Positions 25,375 to 35,061 of a stretch of DNA of 64,000 nucleotides are shown here, piece by piece. The notes under the pieces are model-generated. The model was not told where the DNA came from. It made no database searches and worked only from the letters and a program-made list of their open reading frames with translations. Position numbers and translations under genes: made by a program. Numbering within the stretch: the first letter of the stretch is position 1; every line of letters starts with the position of its first letter. The stretch is from assembly GCF_003148765.1 (NCBI RefSeq), contig NZ_QGGV01000003.1, forward strand, positions 180,072 to 244,071, given 5' to 3'. The stretch is from Silicimonas algicola (GTDB lineage Bacteria; Pseudomonadota; Alphaproteobacteria; Rhodobacterales; Rhodobacteraceae).

Positions 25375-28300
25375 ATGCACGTCGTCTTCCGGGAAAGCCA
25401 CGGCCTCGAGGAAAGCGACACGCCGAGGGACCTCGGCCAGAGCCCGGGCGACCTCGTGGTCCTGTCCTTCTCGGACAGCGACCTCTCGGCCTTCCGCGCG
25501 GGCTGGCACCGGGCGCGCGACGCGGGACGGCCGCTGCCGTCGCTGCGTCTGGCGAACCTCTCTGCTCTGACGCACCCGGTTTCGGTCGACACCTATGCAG
25601 ACGCCACGCTCGCAGGCGCGAAGGCGGTCCTCGTGCGGCTGATCGGCGGGCAAAGCTACTGGTCCTACGGCCTCGCCCGCCTGCGCGAGATGGCGGACCG
25701 GCAGGGCCTCGTCCTCGCCGTCCTGCCGGGCGACGGACGGCCCGATCCGGCGCTCGAGGCGCTCTCCACAGTACCCCGCGCCACGCTGGCGCGGCTGAAT
25801 GCGCTGGCAGGCGAGGGCGGCGCCATCGCGGCCGAGGCGGCGCTGGCGCAACTGGCGCTGGCGGCGGGGTTCTATGCCGGTCCGGTTGTGGGCGAGAAGC
25901 GCCTGCCGCCCTTCGGCTGCTGGACGGCAGGCCGAGGCGCGCAGGGTGGCACAGCCTGCAACACCTGCGCGGCGGGTTGCCCCGGTCAGCCCGACACGCG
26001 CCCGCTGGCGCTTGTTGTCTTCTACCGCGCCTACCTCGCCGCCGCCGACACCGCTCCCGTCGAGGCGCTTATGGCGGCGCTCGAGGCGCGGGATTTCCGG
26101 GCCCTCGGCCTCTTCGCTCCGTCCCTGAAGGAGCCCGACGCGGCGCGCTGGCTCGCCGCCCGCATCGCCACGCTGAAACCCTCGGCCATCGTGAACGCAA
26201 CCGCCTTCTCGGGCAAAGGGGTCGAGGGTGCCTCGCCCCTCGACGCCGGGGGCGTCCCGGTGTTCCAGGTCGCGCTCTCGACCGCGACGCGGCAAGCCTG
26301 GGAGGAGGCAGCCAGAGGCCTCTCGCCCGCCGATCTCGCGATGCATGTCGTCCTGCCCGAGGTCGACGGTCGCCTCTTCGCGGGCGTGGCCTCGTTCAAG
26401 GCACCGGGAGATTGGGACGCCGACTGCCAGATCGCCGTCGCCGGCCATGCCGCGCACGCGGGCAGGGTGGAGGCCGCAGCCGACCGCGTCGCAGCCTGGG
26501 TGAGGCTCTCCGCGACGCCCTGCGCTGAGCGGCGCGTGGCCTTGGTCCTGTCGACCTACCCCGGCAAGGACTGGCAGATGGCGCACGCCGTGGGCCTCGA
26601 CGCGCTGGCCTCGGCGGGGGCGATCCTGCGTGACCTCTCCGGCGCGGGTTATGGCGTGACGGTCCGGGACACGGCCTTCGCCGCCACTCTGACAGGCGAC
26701 GCACACGCGGCGCCCGAGAGCATCCGCTGGCCGCTCGAGGTCTATCGCGCGGCCCTGGAGACGCTGCCCGAGGTCCTGCGCGCCGACCTTCACGCAGCCT
26801 GGGGCGACCCCGAGGACGACCCCGACGCGACGGACGGCGCCTTCACCTTTGCCGCCGAACGGCACGGCAACGCGCTCATCGCCCTCCAGCCCGAACGCGG
26901 CACACCCGGGACCCGCGCCGACGACTACCACGACCTTTCGCGCACCCCGCGCCATGCCTACGTCGCCTTCTATCTCTGGCTTCGGACGCAGGCCGACGCC
27001 CTTCTTCACATCGGCGCGCACGGCACGCTCGAATGGCTGCCGGGCAAGGCCGTGGCGCTGTCCGAGACCTGCTGGCCCGAGGCGCTGACCGGGGCGATGC
27101 CCGTGATCTATCCCTTCATCGTCAACGACCCCGGCGAGGCGGCGCAGGCCAAGCGGCGGATCGGGGCGGTGACGCTCGGCCACGTCCCGCCGCCGCTCGC
27201 CGTCTCGAAAACACCGGACCGGCTCGCAACGCTCGAGGCGCTGCTCGACGAGTTCTCCAACGCCGACGGCCTCGACCCCCGCCGCCGCGATCGGCTGCAA
27301 TCCGACATCCGGGCCGAGGCACGCGCGCTTGGTGTCGAGGACGACCTCGGGCTCGACCGCGCCGCGTCCGCCGCCGAGGCGATCACTCGCATCGACCGTT
27401 TCGTCTGCGACGTGAAGGAAAGCCAGTTCGGCGATGGCTTGCACATCTGGGGCGACGACGTCGCCGGGGCCGAACGCCCCGCACTTCTGGCCGCGCTCGA
27501 CGGCCGTCGCATCGAGGCCGGCCCCTCCGGTTCACCCTATCGCGGTCGCACCGACGTGCTGCCCACGGGCCGCAACCTCTACACCACCGACCCCCGCGCC
27601 GTCCCGACGCGAGCCGCCCAGGCTCAAGGCGTCAGGCTGGCCGAGGAACTGGTCCGCCGCCACCTCCAGGACCAGGGCGACTGGCCGCGCGCGCTGGTCG
27701 TCGATCTCTGGGGGTCGGCCACCATGCGCACGGCGGGCGAGGAATTCGCCATGGCGCTGCACCTCATCGGCGTGAAGCCGGTGTGGGACAAGGGCTCCGA
27801 AAGAGTCTCGGGCATCGAGATCCTGCCGCTTGCCGAACTCGACCGGCCGCGCCTTGACGTGACGCTGCGGGTGTCCGGTCTCTTCAGGGACGTCTTCCCC
27901 TCGCTCACGGCGCTCTTCGCCCAGGCCGTCCGCGCCCTGTCGGCGCGTGACGAGGCCGAGGACTTCAACCCCTACGTCGGGCAGGGCGAGGCACGCGTCT
28001 ATGGCCCGCGCCCCGGTCACTACGGCCTCGGCATGGATCACGCCGAACTCGACCTGACGCACGGGGGCCGTGCGCGCGCAGGCGACGCCTGGCTTGACCA
28101 CAGCGCCTTCGCGCTCGACGGCCCGGACACGGCGCGCGACCGGGACGGCATCGCGGCGCGCGTCGCCGCCGCCGATGCCTTCGTTCACCTTCAGGATCTG
28201 CCCGAGACCGACATCCTTCTCGCCGCCGACTATGCCGCTCACGAGGCGGGCTTCGCCGCCGCCAGGGCGCGGGCTGGTGGGGGGAGAGTGGCGCTCTATC

Positions 28301-28671
28301 ATGTCGACAACACCGACCCCGCGCGCCCCCGCGCCCGCACGCTGCCCGAGGAGGTGGCGCGCGTCGTTCATGCCCGCGCGGCGAACCCCGACTGGATCGC
28401 CGGAATGCGCCGCCACGGCTTCCGGGGCGCGGCCGAGATCGCGGCGACGCTCGACCACATGGCCGCTTTCGCGAACCTCGCCGACGCTGTCGGCCCGCAT
28501 CTTTTCGACAGCTTCTGGGATGCGACGCTTGGGGACGACGCCGTGACGGCCTTTCTCGAGCAGGCGAACCCCGCCGCCCTCGCCGCCATGCGCGACCGCT
28601 TCGCCGCCCTTGCCGCGGCTGGGCTCTGGGTCACGCGGCGCAACTCGATCCGGGCGGAGATGGTGCCGTGA
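25375..28671 (+). CDS. cobN: Cobaltochelatase large subunit CobN
   Basis: Large subunit of the ATP-dependent aerobic cobaltochelatase that inserts cobalt into hydrogenobyrinic acid a,c-diamide, working with CobS and CobT AAA+ partners that are not in this window. The 1098-residue protein shows CobN/BchH signatures: IGAHGTLEWLPGKAVALS, YPFIVNDPGEAAQAKRR, LYTTDPRAVPTRAAQ, and DYAAHEAGFAAA near the end. It is shorter than the roughly 1275-residue P. denitrificans CobN, mostly at the N-terminus. It overlaps cobG by 4 bp. Confidence 0.95.
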   Translation: MHVVFRESHGLEESDTPRDLGQSPGDLVVLSFSDSDLSAFRAGWHRARDAGRPLPSLRLANLSALTHPVSVDTYADATLAGAKAVLVRLIGGQSYWSYGLARLREMADRQGLVLAVLPGDGRPDPALEALSTVPRATLARLNALAGEGGAIAAEAALAQLALAAGFYAGPVVGEKRLPPFGCWTAGRGAQGGTACNTCAAGCPGQPDTRPLALVVFYRAYLAAADTAPVEALMAALEARDFRALGLFAPSLKEPDAARWLAARIATLKPSAIVNATAFSGKGVEGASPLDAGGVPVFQVALSTATRQAWEEAARGLSPADLAMHVVLPEVDGRLFAGVASFKAPGDWDADCQIAVAGHAAHAGRVEAAADRVAAWVRLSATPCAERRVALVLSTYPGKDWQMAHAVGLDALASAGAILRDLSGAGYGVTVRDTAFAATLTGDAHAAPESIRWPLEVYRAALETLPEVLRADLHAAWGDPEDDPDATDGAFTFAAERHGNALIALQPERGTPGTRADDYHDLSRTPRHAYVAFYLWLRTQADALLHIGAHGTLEWLPGKAVALSETCWPEALTGAMPVIYPFIVNDPGEAAQAKRRIGAVTLGHVPPPLAVSKTPDRLATLEALLDEFSNADGLDPRRRDRLQSDIRAEARALGVEDDLGLDRAASAAEAITRIDRFVCDVKESQFGDGLHIWGDDVAGAERPALLAALDGRRIEAGPSGSPYRGRTDVLPTGRNLYTTDPRAVPTRAAQAQGVRLAEELVRRHLQDQGDWPRALVVDLWGSATMRTAGEEFAMALHLIGVKPVWDKGSERVSGIEILPLAELDRPRLDVTLRVSGLFRDVFPSLTALFAQAVRALSARDEAEDFNPYVGQGEARVYGPRPGHYGLGMDHAELDLTHGGRARAGDAWLDHSAFALDGPDTARDRDGIAARVAAADAFVHLQDLPETDILLAADYAAHEAGFAAARARAGGGRVALYHVDNTDPARPRARTLPEEVARVVHARAANPDWIAGMRRHGFRGAAEIAATLDHMAAFANLADAVGPHLFDSFWDATLGDDAVTAFLEQANPAALAAMRDRFAALAAAGLWVTRRNSIRAEMVP

Positions 28672-29813
28672 GCGCGCCCCTCGTCCGAGGCTGGTGCCCC
28701 GGCGCGCACCGTCCCATGATGTCTGGCGACGGGCTGGTGGTCCGCGTGAAGCCGCGCCTGGGGCAGCTGACGGCGGATCAGGCTCTTACGCTCGCACAGC
28801 TTTCAAAGTCGCACGGCAACGGCATGATCGACGTGACGAGCCGCGCCAATCTTCAGGTCCGGGGTGTGAGCGAGGCCTCGCACCCTCGGCTTCTCGCTGC
28901 GCTCATCGACGCCGGTCTGGTCGACGCCGATCCCGAGATGGACGCCCGCCGCGCCATCGTCGCCGCGCCCGGATGGTCCGGGGGCGACCAGACCGACCGT
29001 CTTGGCACGGCCCTTGAAGCGCGGCTTGGCGACCTGCCCGCGATGCCCGCCAAGATCGGCCATGTCATCGACACCGGACCGGCGCGCATCCTCGACGGCG
29101 TATCGGGGGATTTCAGGCTCGAAAGCGGGGAAAGCGGGCTGATCCTGCGCGCCGATGGCGCCTTGCGCGGGCGTCCCGTGACCGAGGACGAGGCGGTCGA
29201 CGCCCTGATTGAGATGGCATGGTGGTTTGTGGAAACGGGCGGACGGGAAAGCGGGCGTATGAAGCGGCATATCGCATCGGTCGAACTTCCCTCGGGTTGG
29301 ACTTGCGCCGACCCGGGCCCCGTTGCGCCGCGCCTGGACGTCGGCCCGCATGGTGGATCGCTGTCCGTCGGCGTGGCCTTCGGCCAACTGAGGGCGGACG
29401 ATCTTTCGGCGCTGTGCGCCTCGGGCTGTAGCACGCTCGACGTGACGCCGTGGCGGATGATCGTGTTGAATGACGCCACGCAGGCATATGATAAACTTAT
29501 AGAAAGTCATTCTCACGTCCTCATAACCACACCCGGCAACCCCGTCCTTGCGAGCCACGCCTGTCCCGGCGCCCCTCTCTGTCCGCAGGGCACGGTCGAG
29601 ACCCGCGACATGGCCCGCCGACTTGCGTTTCAGGTGCCCCCCGGCCTCCACGTCTCGGGCTGCGCGAAGGGATGCGCACATCCCGATCCGGCGCCGTTGA
29701 CCGTTGTCGGTTGCGACGGGCTCTACGATGTGGTCAGGGACGGGCGCGCGTCCGATGTGCCGGAAGCGCGGGGGCTGACGCGGGCCCAGGTTCTGGAGCG
29801 GTTCGGGGCATGA
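28668..29813 (+). CDS. cobG: Precorrin-3B synthase (CobG)
   Basis: Oxygen-dependent ring-contraction preparation enzyme of the aerobic pathway, converting precorrin-3A to precorrin-3B. The 381-residue protein is related to sulfite/nitrite reductases: an N-terminal ferredoxin-like half (NGMIDVTSRANLQVRGV) and the 4Fe-4S Cys residues in SHACPGAPLCPQG and VSGCAKGCAHP. Its presence marks the pathway as aerobic (late cobalt insertion). It starts with GTG inside the end of cobN and overlaps cobH by 4 bp. Confidence 0.95.
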   Translation: MSAPLVRGWCPGAHRPMMSGDGLVVRVKPRLGQLTADQALTLAQLSKSHGNGMIDVTSRANLQVRGVSEASHPRLLAALIDAGLVDADPEMDARRAIVAAPGWSGGDQTDRLGTALEARLGDLPAMPAKIGHVIDTGPARILDGVSGDFRLESGESGLILRADGALRGRPVTEDEAVDALIEMAWWFVETGGRESGRMKRHIASVELPSGWTCADPGPVAPRLDVGPHGGSLSVGVAFGQLRADDLSALCASGCSTLDVTPWRMIVLNDATQAYDKLIESHSHVLITTPGNPVLASHACPGAPLCPQGTVETRDMARRLAFQVPPGLHVSGCAKGCAHPDPAPLTVVGCDGLYDVVRDGRASDVPEARGLTRAQVLERFGA

Positions 29814-30439
29814 CATACACCTACGAAATGGACGGCGCCGCGATCTATGCGGAGTCGTTCCGCACGATCCGCGCCGAGGCCGACCTGGCACGGTTCACTG
29901 CGGACGAGGAGCCTCTGGCGGTCCGCATGATCCATGCCGCGGGCATGGTTGGTCTTGCGGAATTCATACGGTTCTCCAAGGGTTTCGCAACCGAAGCTCG
30001 CTCGTCCTTGAACGCGGGCGCGCCGATCCTCTGCGATGCGCGGATGGTCAGCGAGGGCGTCACGCGCCATCGCCTGCCAGCGCAGAACGAGGTCATTTGT
30101 ACCCTGCACGACCCGCGTGTGCCGGAGATGGCGCGGGAGATGGGGAACACGCGATCCGCCGCCGCGCTTGAACTCTGGCGTCCGCATCTGGAGGGCGCAC
30201 TCGTCGCAATCGGCAACGCCCCGACCGCTCTCTTTCATCTCCTCAACATGCTCCAGGACCCCGACTGCCCCCGGCCCGCCGCGATCATCGGCTGCCCGGT
30301 CGGCTTCGTCGGTGCGGCGGAGTCGAAGGCTGCGCTCTGGGCCGACCAACCCGTGCCGTGCTGCATCGTCGAGGGCCGTCTGGGAGGAAGCGCCATCACC
30401 GTCGCGGCCATCAACGCCATCGCGAGCCGCGCCGAATGA
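29810..30439 (+). CDS. cobH: Precorrin-8X methylmutase (CobH)
   Basis: Moves the C-11 methyl to C-12, giving hydrogenobyrinic acid. The 209-residue protein carries the catalytic His in VRMIHAAGMVGLAEF, the pattern GAPILCDARMVSEGVTR and the C-terminal IGCPVGFVGAAESKAALW and IVEGRLGGSAITVAAINA, which are all diagnostic. Start ATG and stop TGA overlap neighbouring cobG and cobI by 4 bp on both sides. Confidence 0.96.
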   Translation: MTYTYEMDGAAIYAESFRTIRAEADLARFTADEEPLAVRMIHAAGMVGLAEFIRFSKGFATEARSSLNAGAPILCDARMVSEGVTRHRLPAQNEVICTLHDPRVPEMAREMGNTRSAAALELWRPHLEGALVAIGNAPTALFHLLNMLQDPDCPRPAAIIGCPVGFVGAAESKAALWADQPVPCCIVEGRLGGSAITVAAINAIASRAE

Positions 30440-31164
30440 CCGGCACGGTTTACGGCGTCGGTCTCGGCCCGGGCGATCCGGAGCTGATGAGCGTCCGCGC
30501 GTATCGGCTTCTGACCAACGCCCGTCACGTCGCCTACTTCCGCAAGGCCGGTCGTGCAGGACAGGCGCGGACACTTGCGGGCGACCTCGTGCCGGGCGGT
30601 GCGGTCGAGTTCGCGATGGAATACCCGGTCACGACCGAAATCCCGCTTTCCGACCCCGCCTACAACGAGACGCTCTCGCTTTTCTACGCCCAGGTGACGG
30701 ACCACCTCGCGGCCCTTGCCCTGGCGGGCGAGGATATCGTGGTGCTGTGCGAGGGCGATCCTTTCTTCTACGGCTCCTTCATGCACCTCCACGCGCGTCT
30801 CCGCGACCGCGTCCCGGTCGAGGTGGTGCCCGCGATCACCGGCATGTCCGCCGCATGGACGGCGACCGGTCAGCCCATCACCTGGGGAGACGACGTTCTG
30901 ACGGTTGTCATGGGGACCCTGGCCGAGGCGGACCTCGCGCGCCATATGGAGGCTGCGGACGCCTTGGTCGTGATGAAGATCGGGCGAAATTTCCCAAAGA
31001 TCGTCAGGGCGTTGCAGGCCGCAGCTAAGGCCGACAGGGCCTGGCTCATCGAATATGCCGCGATGCCCGGTCAGACCGTGCGGCGCCTGTCTGACGTACC
31101 CGCCGACCACGTCGCGCCCTATTTCTCGATCGTCGTCGTCCACGGACAAGGACGGCGTCCGTGA
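30436..31164 (+). CDS. cobI: Precorrin-2 C20-methyltransferase (CobI)
   Basis: SAM-dependent tetrapyrrole methylase acting at C-20 of precorrin-2. The 242-residue protein has the methylase start VYGVGLGPGDPELMSVRA, the CEGDPFFYGSF loop and the SAM/substrate segment PAITGMSAAWTATGQPI. CobI-specific YFRKAGRAGQARTLA in the first 50 residues separates it from the related methylases in the operon. Overlaps of 4 bp occur with cobH and cobJ. Confidence 0.94.
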   Translation: MTGTVYGVGLGPGDPELMSVRAYRLLTNARHVAYFRKAGRAGQARTLAGDLVPGGAVEFAMEYPVTTEIPLSDPAYNETLSLFYAQVTDHLAALALAGEDIVVLCEGDPFFYGSFMHLHARLRDRVPVEVVPAITGMSAAWTATGQPITWGDDVLTVVMGTLAEADLARHMEAADALVVMKIGRNFPKIVRALQAAAKADRAWLIEYAAMPGQTVRRLSDVPADHVAPYFSIVVVHGQGRRP

Positions 31165-31916
31165 CCGGCTGGCTCGTCATCGCCGGGCTGGGACCAGGCG
31201 GCGAGGGCCTCGTGACGCCCGAGGTCTCGGGCGCTCTTGCGCAGGCGACCGACGTCGTCGGTTACGTCCCCTACGTCGCGCGCGTCCCGGACCGCGGCGG
31301 ACTGACGAAGCACGCCAGCGACAACCGCGTCGAGATCGACCGCTCGCGCCACGCTCTCGACCTGGCCGCCTCTGGTCGCAGAGTCGTGGTTGTGTCCTCG
31401 GGCGATCCGGGCGTGTTCGCCATGGCCTCGGCCGTATTCGAGGCGTTGGAGGAAGGGCCAGATGCCTGGAAACACATCGACATCAGGGTGTTGCCCGGCG
31501 TTTCTGCCATGTTCGCGGCTGCCGCGCGAGCCGGTGCGCCGCTTGGTCACGACTTCTGTGCGATCAACCTGTCGGACAACCTCAAGCCCTGGGCGCTGAT
31601 CGAAAAGCGCCTGCGTCTCGCCGTCGAGGCCGACTTTGCCTGCGCCTTCTACAACCCGCGCTCCAACTCCCGTCCCGAGGGTTTTGCCCGCGTTCTGGAG
31701 CTTCTGCGCGATGTCTGCGAGCCCGAGCGCCTGATGATCTTCGCCCGCGCCGTCTCGACGCTGGACGAGGACCTGCGAACGGTCACGCTCGCCGAGGCGC
31801 GACCCGAGATGGCAGACATGCGCACGCTGGTCATCCTCGGCTCGTCCCTGACCCGGCGCATCGCGCGTCCAAACCGGACCGAGATCGTCTACACCCCGCG
31901 TTCGGTGCCGGAATGA
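31161..31916 (+). CDS. cobJ: Precorrin-3B C17-methyltransferase (CobJ)
   Basis: Methylates C-17 and drives ring contraction to precorrin-4. The 251-residue protein starts with GTG and has LVIAGLGPGGEGLVTPEV, GYVPYVARVPDR, VSSGDPGVFAMASAVFEAL, LPGVSAMFAAAARAGAPLGHD and FYNPRSNSRPEGF, the last two being typical of CobJ/CbiH. Its 3' end overlaps the 3' end of the inverted cobK gene by 28 bp. Confidence 0.95.
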   Translation: MTGWLVIAGLGPGGEGLVTPEVSGALAQATDVVGYVPYVARVPDRGGLTKHASDNRVEIDRSRHALDLAASGRRVVVVSSGDPGVFAMASAVFEALEEGPDAWKHIDIRVLPGVSAMFAAAARAGAPLGHDFCAINLSDNLKPWALIEKRLRLAVEADFACAFYNPRSNSRPEGFARVLELLRDVCEPERLMIFARAVSTLDEDLRTVTLAEARPEMADMRTLVILGSSLTRRIARPNRTEIVYTPRSVPE

Positions 31917-32641
31917 GCGAGCCAGTCGATCACATCGTCCACCGTCGCGACCTCGTGCCGGGGCGGCATGGGTGGCCGGTCGATCATCACGACCGGCAGC
32001 CCAAGCGCGCGCGCCGCGTCGAGCTTCGCGCGTGCGCCGTCGCCCCCCGCATTCTTCGAGACGACGACCTCGACGCCGTGCTCCTCGAGCAGCCGACGGT
32101 CGCTGTCGACGTCGAACGGACCGCGCGCGACGACGGCGGTGTAGTCGTCCAGCGGGAAGCGTTCCATGGGCGGTTCGACGACGCGGAGGAGATAGCGATG
32201 TGGGCTCCCGGCGAAGGCGGCGAGATCTTGGCGTCCGATGGCAAGAAAGACGGTTTTCCGATCTGTTCCAAGATATTCGCGTGCGGCGTTCATGTCGACG
32301 GCGTGCCGCCAGTCATCCCCGTCCACCGGCGTCCAGGGCGGACGGACCAGCGCGACCAAGGGAACGCCAGCGATCCGCGCCGCTTCGACGGCATTGGCGC
32401 TAATTCGGGCTGCGAAGGGATGGGTGGCGTCGACCAGATGGGTCACGGCCCTCTCGCGCAGGTAGGCCGCCAGCCCCTCCACCCCGCCGAAGCCGCCCGA
32501 GCGGGTCGGGATCGGCTGTTCCATCGGGCGCGCGACGCGTCCGGCATAGGACAGGGTGGCGTCGACCTCCATGCGCGCGACGCGCAGGGCGAGGCTGCTC
32601 GCCTCGGTCGTGCCTCCCAGGATCAACAGGTTCGGGCGCAT
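31889..32641 (-). CDS. cobK: Precorrin-6A reductase (CobK), inverted within the operon
   Basis: NADPH-dependent reduction of precorrin-6A to precorrin-6B. The 250-residue protein has LLILGGTTEASSLALRV at the N-terminus, SGGFGGVEGLAAYLRE, VDATHPFAARISANA (the CobK signature) and VVSKNAGGDGARAKLDAA near the C-terminus. It is the only operon member on the minus strand. Its ATG (32641-32639) overlaps the cobL ATG (32640-32642) by two bases, so its promoter must lie inside cobL. Confidence 0.94.
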   Translation of the reverse strand: MRPNLLILGGTTEASSLALRVARMEVDATLSYAGRVARPMEQPIPTRSGGFGGVEGLAAYLRERAVTHLVDATHPFAARISANAVEAARIAGVPLVALVRPPWTPVDGDDWRHAVDMNAAREYLGTDRKTVFLAIGRQDLAAFAGSPHRYLLRVVEPPMERFPLDDYTAVVARGPFDVDSDRRLLEEHGVEVVVSKNAGGDGARAKLDAARALGLPVVMIDRPPMPPRHEVATVDDVIDWLAHSGTERGV

Positions 32642-33833
32642 GGCTGACCCCTGGCTCACCATCGTCGGTCTGGGCGAGGATGGCCCGGATGGCCTCTCAG
32701 CCGCAAGCCTGCGGGCGATCGAAGAGGCTGAGGCGATCGTGGGAGCCCCTCGTCACCTGTCCCTTCTCCCGGCGTCACGGGCCGAGCGCATCGAATGGCC
32801 GGTGCCTTTCGCAGACGGCTTGCCGGTCCTGCTGCGGCTACGCGGACGCCGCGTGGTCGCATTGGCGTCGGGCGATCCCTTCTGGCACGGCGCGGGGTCC
32901 GTGATCGCGCGCGCGCTGTCACCGGCCGAGTGGACCGCATTGCCGGCGCCGTCGTGCTTTTCGCTGGCCGCGTCGCGGCTGGGATGGGCGCTGGACGAAA
33001 CGACCTGCCTTGCGCTGCATGCTTCGCCATTCGCGCGCCTGGTTCCGCATTTGCACGAGGGCGCACGCCTTCTCGTCACCCTGCGCGACGGCGCTGCGGT
33101 CGACGGACTGGCGAGGTGGCTGGCGGAAGCTGGGGTCGGCGAAAGCCGTGTCCATGTCCTCGAGGCTCTTGGCGGCCCGAGGGAGAGGGTGCGGAGGTTC
33201 ATCGCGTCCAGCGGGGCGCCGGCGGATGTCGTCCACCCGGTCCTCGTGGCGGTCGAGGTCTCGGGCGCAGCCGGCCTGGCCCTCGCTCCCGGCCGCCCTG
33301 ACACGACTTTCGCGAACGACGGCCAGATCACCAAAGCCCCGGTCCGCGCCCTGACGCTCGCTGCCCTGGCGCCGAGGCCGGGCGAAACTCTGTGGGACAT
33401 CGGTGCGGGGTCGGGGTCCGTGGCGCTGGAATGGCTGCTGTGCCATCCGTCTATGACGGCGGCAGCGGTCGAAGCGCGCCCCGACCGTGCCGCGCGCATC
33501 GAGGAGAACGCCCGCGCCCTCGGCCAGGACCGTCTGCACGTCGCCCTGGGCCGGGCGCCCGAAGCGCTGGAGGGTCTTCCCGAGCCGCAGGCCGTCTTCG
33601 TGGGCGGGGGGCTCGACGAAAGGCTCCTCGACCATCTCGAGGCGCGGTTGTCACCCGGCACCCGCCTCGTCGCCAACGCCGTGACGCTCGAGACCGAGGC
33701 GCTGGTGACACAGGCGCAGGCGAGGCTCGGCGGGCAACTTCTGAGGATCGACCTGTCCGAACCGCAGCCGCTCGGCCGCTTCCGGGGCTGGAAGGCCGCC
33801 TATCCCGTCGTCCAGTGGAGCGTGACGCTGTGA
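32640..33833 (+). CDS. cobL: Precorrin-6Y C5,15-methyltransferase (decarboxylating) CobL
   Basis: Fused CbiE-CbiT enzyme that methylates C-5 and C-15 and decarboxylates the C-12 acetate. The 397-residue protein has a CbiE-like tetrapyrrole methylase half ([31 protein letters not shown]) and a CbiT half with the Rossmann SAM motif [16 protein letters not shown] and [12 protein letters not shown]. The linker near residue 230 includes [20 protein letters not shown], the usual boundary. Its start overlaps that of divergent cobK. Confidence 0.95.
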   Translation: MADPWLTIVGLGEDGPDGLSAASLRAIEEAEAIVGAPRHLSLLPASRAERIEWPVPFADGLPVLLRLRGRRVVALASGDPFWHGAGSVIARALSPAEWTALPAPSCFSLAASRLGWALDETTCLALHASPFARLVPHLHEGARLLVTLRDGAAVDGLARWLAEAGVGESRVHVLEALGGPRERVRRFIASSGAPADVVHPVLVAVEVSGAAGLALAPGRPDTTFANDGQITKAPVRALTLAALAPRPGETLWDIGAGSGSVALEWLLCHPSMTAAAVEARPDRAARIEENARALGQDRLHVALGRAPEALEGLPEPQAVFVGGGLDERLLDHLEARLSPGTRLVANAVTLETEALVTQAQARLGGQLLRIDLSEPQPLGRFRGWKAAYPVVQWSVTL

Positions 33834-34276
33834 GCCTCTTCTGTCCCCAAATACTCCGGGGGGGGGCCGAGCGCGAGCGAGGCGGGGGCAGCGCCGCTTC
33901 GGACGCCATCAGGGTCGCGGGCTTCGGGTTCCGGTCGCAGGCCACGGTCGAAAGTCTTCTCGCCGCGCTCGACGCGGCAGGCGGGGCGGGGGGCGTCGTC
34001 CGTCTCGCCACCGCCTCGCGGAAGGCGAGCGAAAGCGCCTTTACCGGCCTCGCCTCGCGTCTCGGCCTTCCGGCCGAAGCGGTGTCGCCGGAGCGTCTGA
34101 CCTCCACCGCGACCGCGACCGAGGGCCGAAGCCGCGAGACCGACGACACGGGCAGCCTCGCCGAAGCGGCAGCACTTGCCTCTGCGGGGCCGGGGGCGAG
34201 GCTCGTCGCCCCTCGCGCGGTGTCGCCCGACCGTCTTGCCACCTGCGCCATCGCCATCACGGGAGAGACCCCATGA
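33830..34276 (+). CDS. cobE: Cobalamin biosynthesis protein CobE (CbiG C-terminal domain)
   Basis: A 148-residue protein whose region from about residue 28 ([20 protein letters not shown]) to the end matches the CbiG C-terminal/CobE family: [20 protein letters not shown] and [18 protein letters not shown]. CobE is required for aerobic cobalamin synthesis, with unclear biochemistry. The first ~27 residues are encoded by the dispersed element and flanking G-rich DNA, and no ATG, GTG or TTG lies closer to the conserved part, so the GTG overlapping the cobL stop is the probable start. It overlaps cobM by 4 bp. Confidence 0.85.
   Translation: MSLFCPQILRGGAERERGGGSAASDAIRVAGFGFRSQATVESLLAALDAAGGAGGVVRLATASRKASESAFTGLASRLGLPAEAVSPERLTSTATATEGRSRETDDTGSLAEAAALASAGPGARLVAPRAVSPDRLATCAIAITGETP
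33837..33856 (+). repeat. Dispersed cob-region element, copy 3
   Basis: TCTTCTGTCCCCAAATACTC, beginning 3 nt after the cobL stop, followed by a run of nine G residues. It lies inside the reading frame assigned to cobE and supplies that protein's odd N-terminus. Same orientation and position relative to a stop codon as the other copies. Confidence 0.5.
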
Positions 34277-35061
34277 CCGTTCATTTCATCGGTGCCGGCC
34301 CCGGAGCGCCCGACCTCCTGACGCTCAGGGCGCGCGACCTGATCGCGGCGTCGCCGGTCTGCCTCTACGCCGGGTCGCTGGTGCCGCGGGCGATACTCGC
34401 GCATTGTCCGGAGGGCGCGCGGATCGTGAACACGGCGCCCCTCGACCTCGACGCCATCATCGCGGAGTGCGAGGCGGCCCATGCCGAAGGGCTGGACGTC
34501 GCACGGCTCCATTCGGGCGACCTGTCGGTCTGGTCGGCCATGGGCGAGCAGGTGGCGCGGCTGAAGGCGCTGAACATCCCCGTCAGCGTGACACCGGGCG
34601 TTCCGGCCTTCGCGGCGGCGGCGGCGGCACTTGGGGCCGAGCTGACGCTTCCCGGCGTCGCGCAGTCGGTGGTGCTGACGCGGACGTCGGGGCGGGCCTC
34701 GGCGATGCCCGAGGGCGAGACGCTGGAGGCCTTCGGCGCGACTGGGGCCACGCTGGCCATTCACCTCTCGATCCACCGGCTCGACGGCGTCGTGGCACGG
34801 CTTGCGCCGCACTACGGCGCGGACTGCCCGGTCGCGGTCGTCTTCCGCGCAAGCTGGCCCGACGAGCGGATCATCCGGGGGCGCCTGTCGGACATCGCCG
34901 GCCTCGTGCCCGAGGAGGTGACGCGCACCGCGCTCATTCTCGTGGGCCCCGCGCTCGGCGGCGAGACGGAGGTGCGCTCGGCGCTCTATTCCGCCGACTA
35001 TGACCGGCGCTACCGGCCGCAGAGTGCCGACAGCCCCTTCACCTCGGTCGGGGACGAATGA
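34273..35061 (+). CDS. cobM: Precorrin-4 C11-methyltransferase (CobM)
   Basis: SAM-dependent methylation of precorrin-4 at C-11. The 262-residue protein has [38 protein letters not shown] (typical of CobM/CbiF), [38 protein letters not shown] and [15 protein letters not shown]. The C-terminal [10 protein letters not shown] tail is also usual. ATGA overlaps link it to cobE and cobB. Confidence 0.96.
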   Translation: MTVHFIGAGPGAPDLLTLRARDLIAASPVCLYAGSLVPRAILAHCPEGARIVNTAPLDLDAIIAECEAAHAEGLDVARLHSGDLSVWSAMGEQVARLKALNIPVSVTPGVPAFAAAAAALGAELTLPGVAQSVVLTRTSGRASAMPEGETLEAFGATGATLAIHLSIHRLDGVVARLAPHYGADCPVAVVFRASWPDERIIRGRLSDIAGLVPEEVTRTALILVGPALGGETEVRSALYSADYDRRYRPQSADSPFTSVGDE

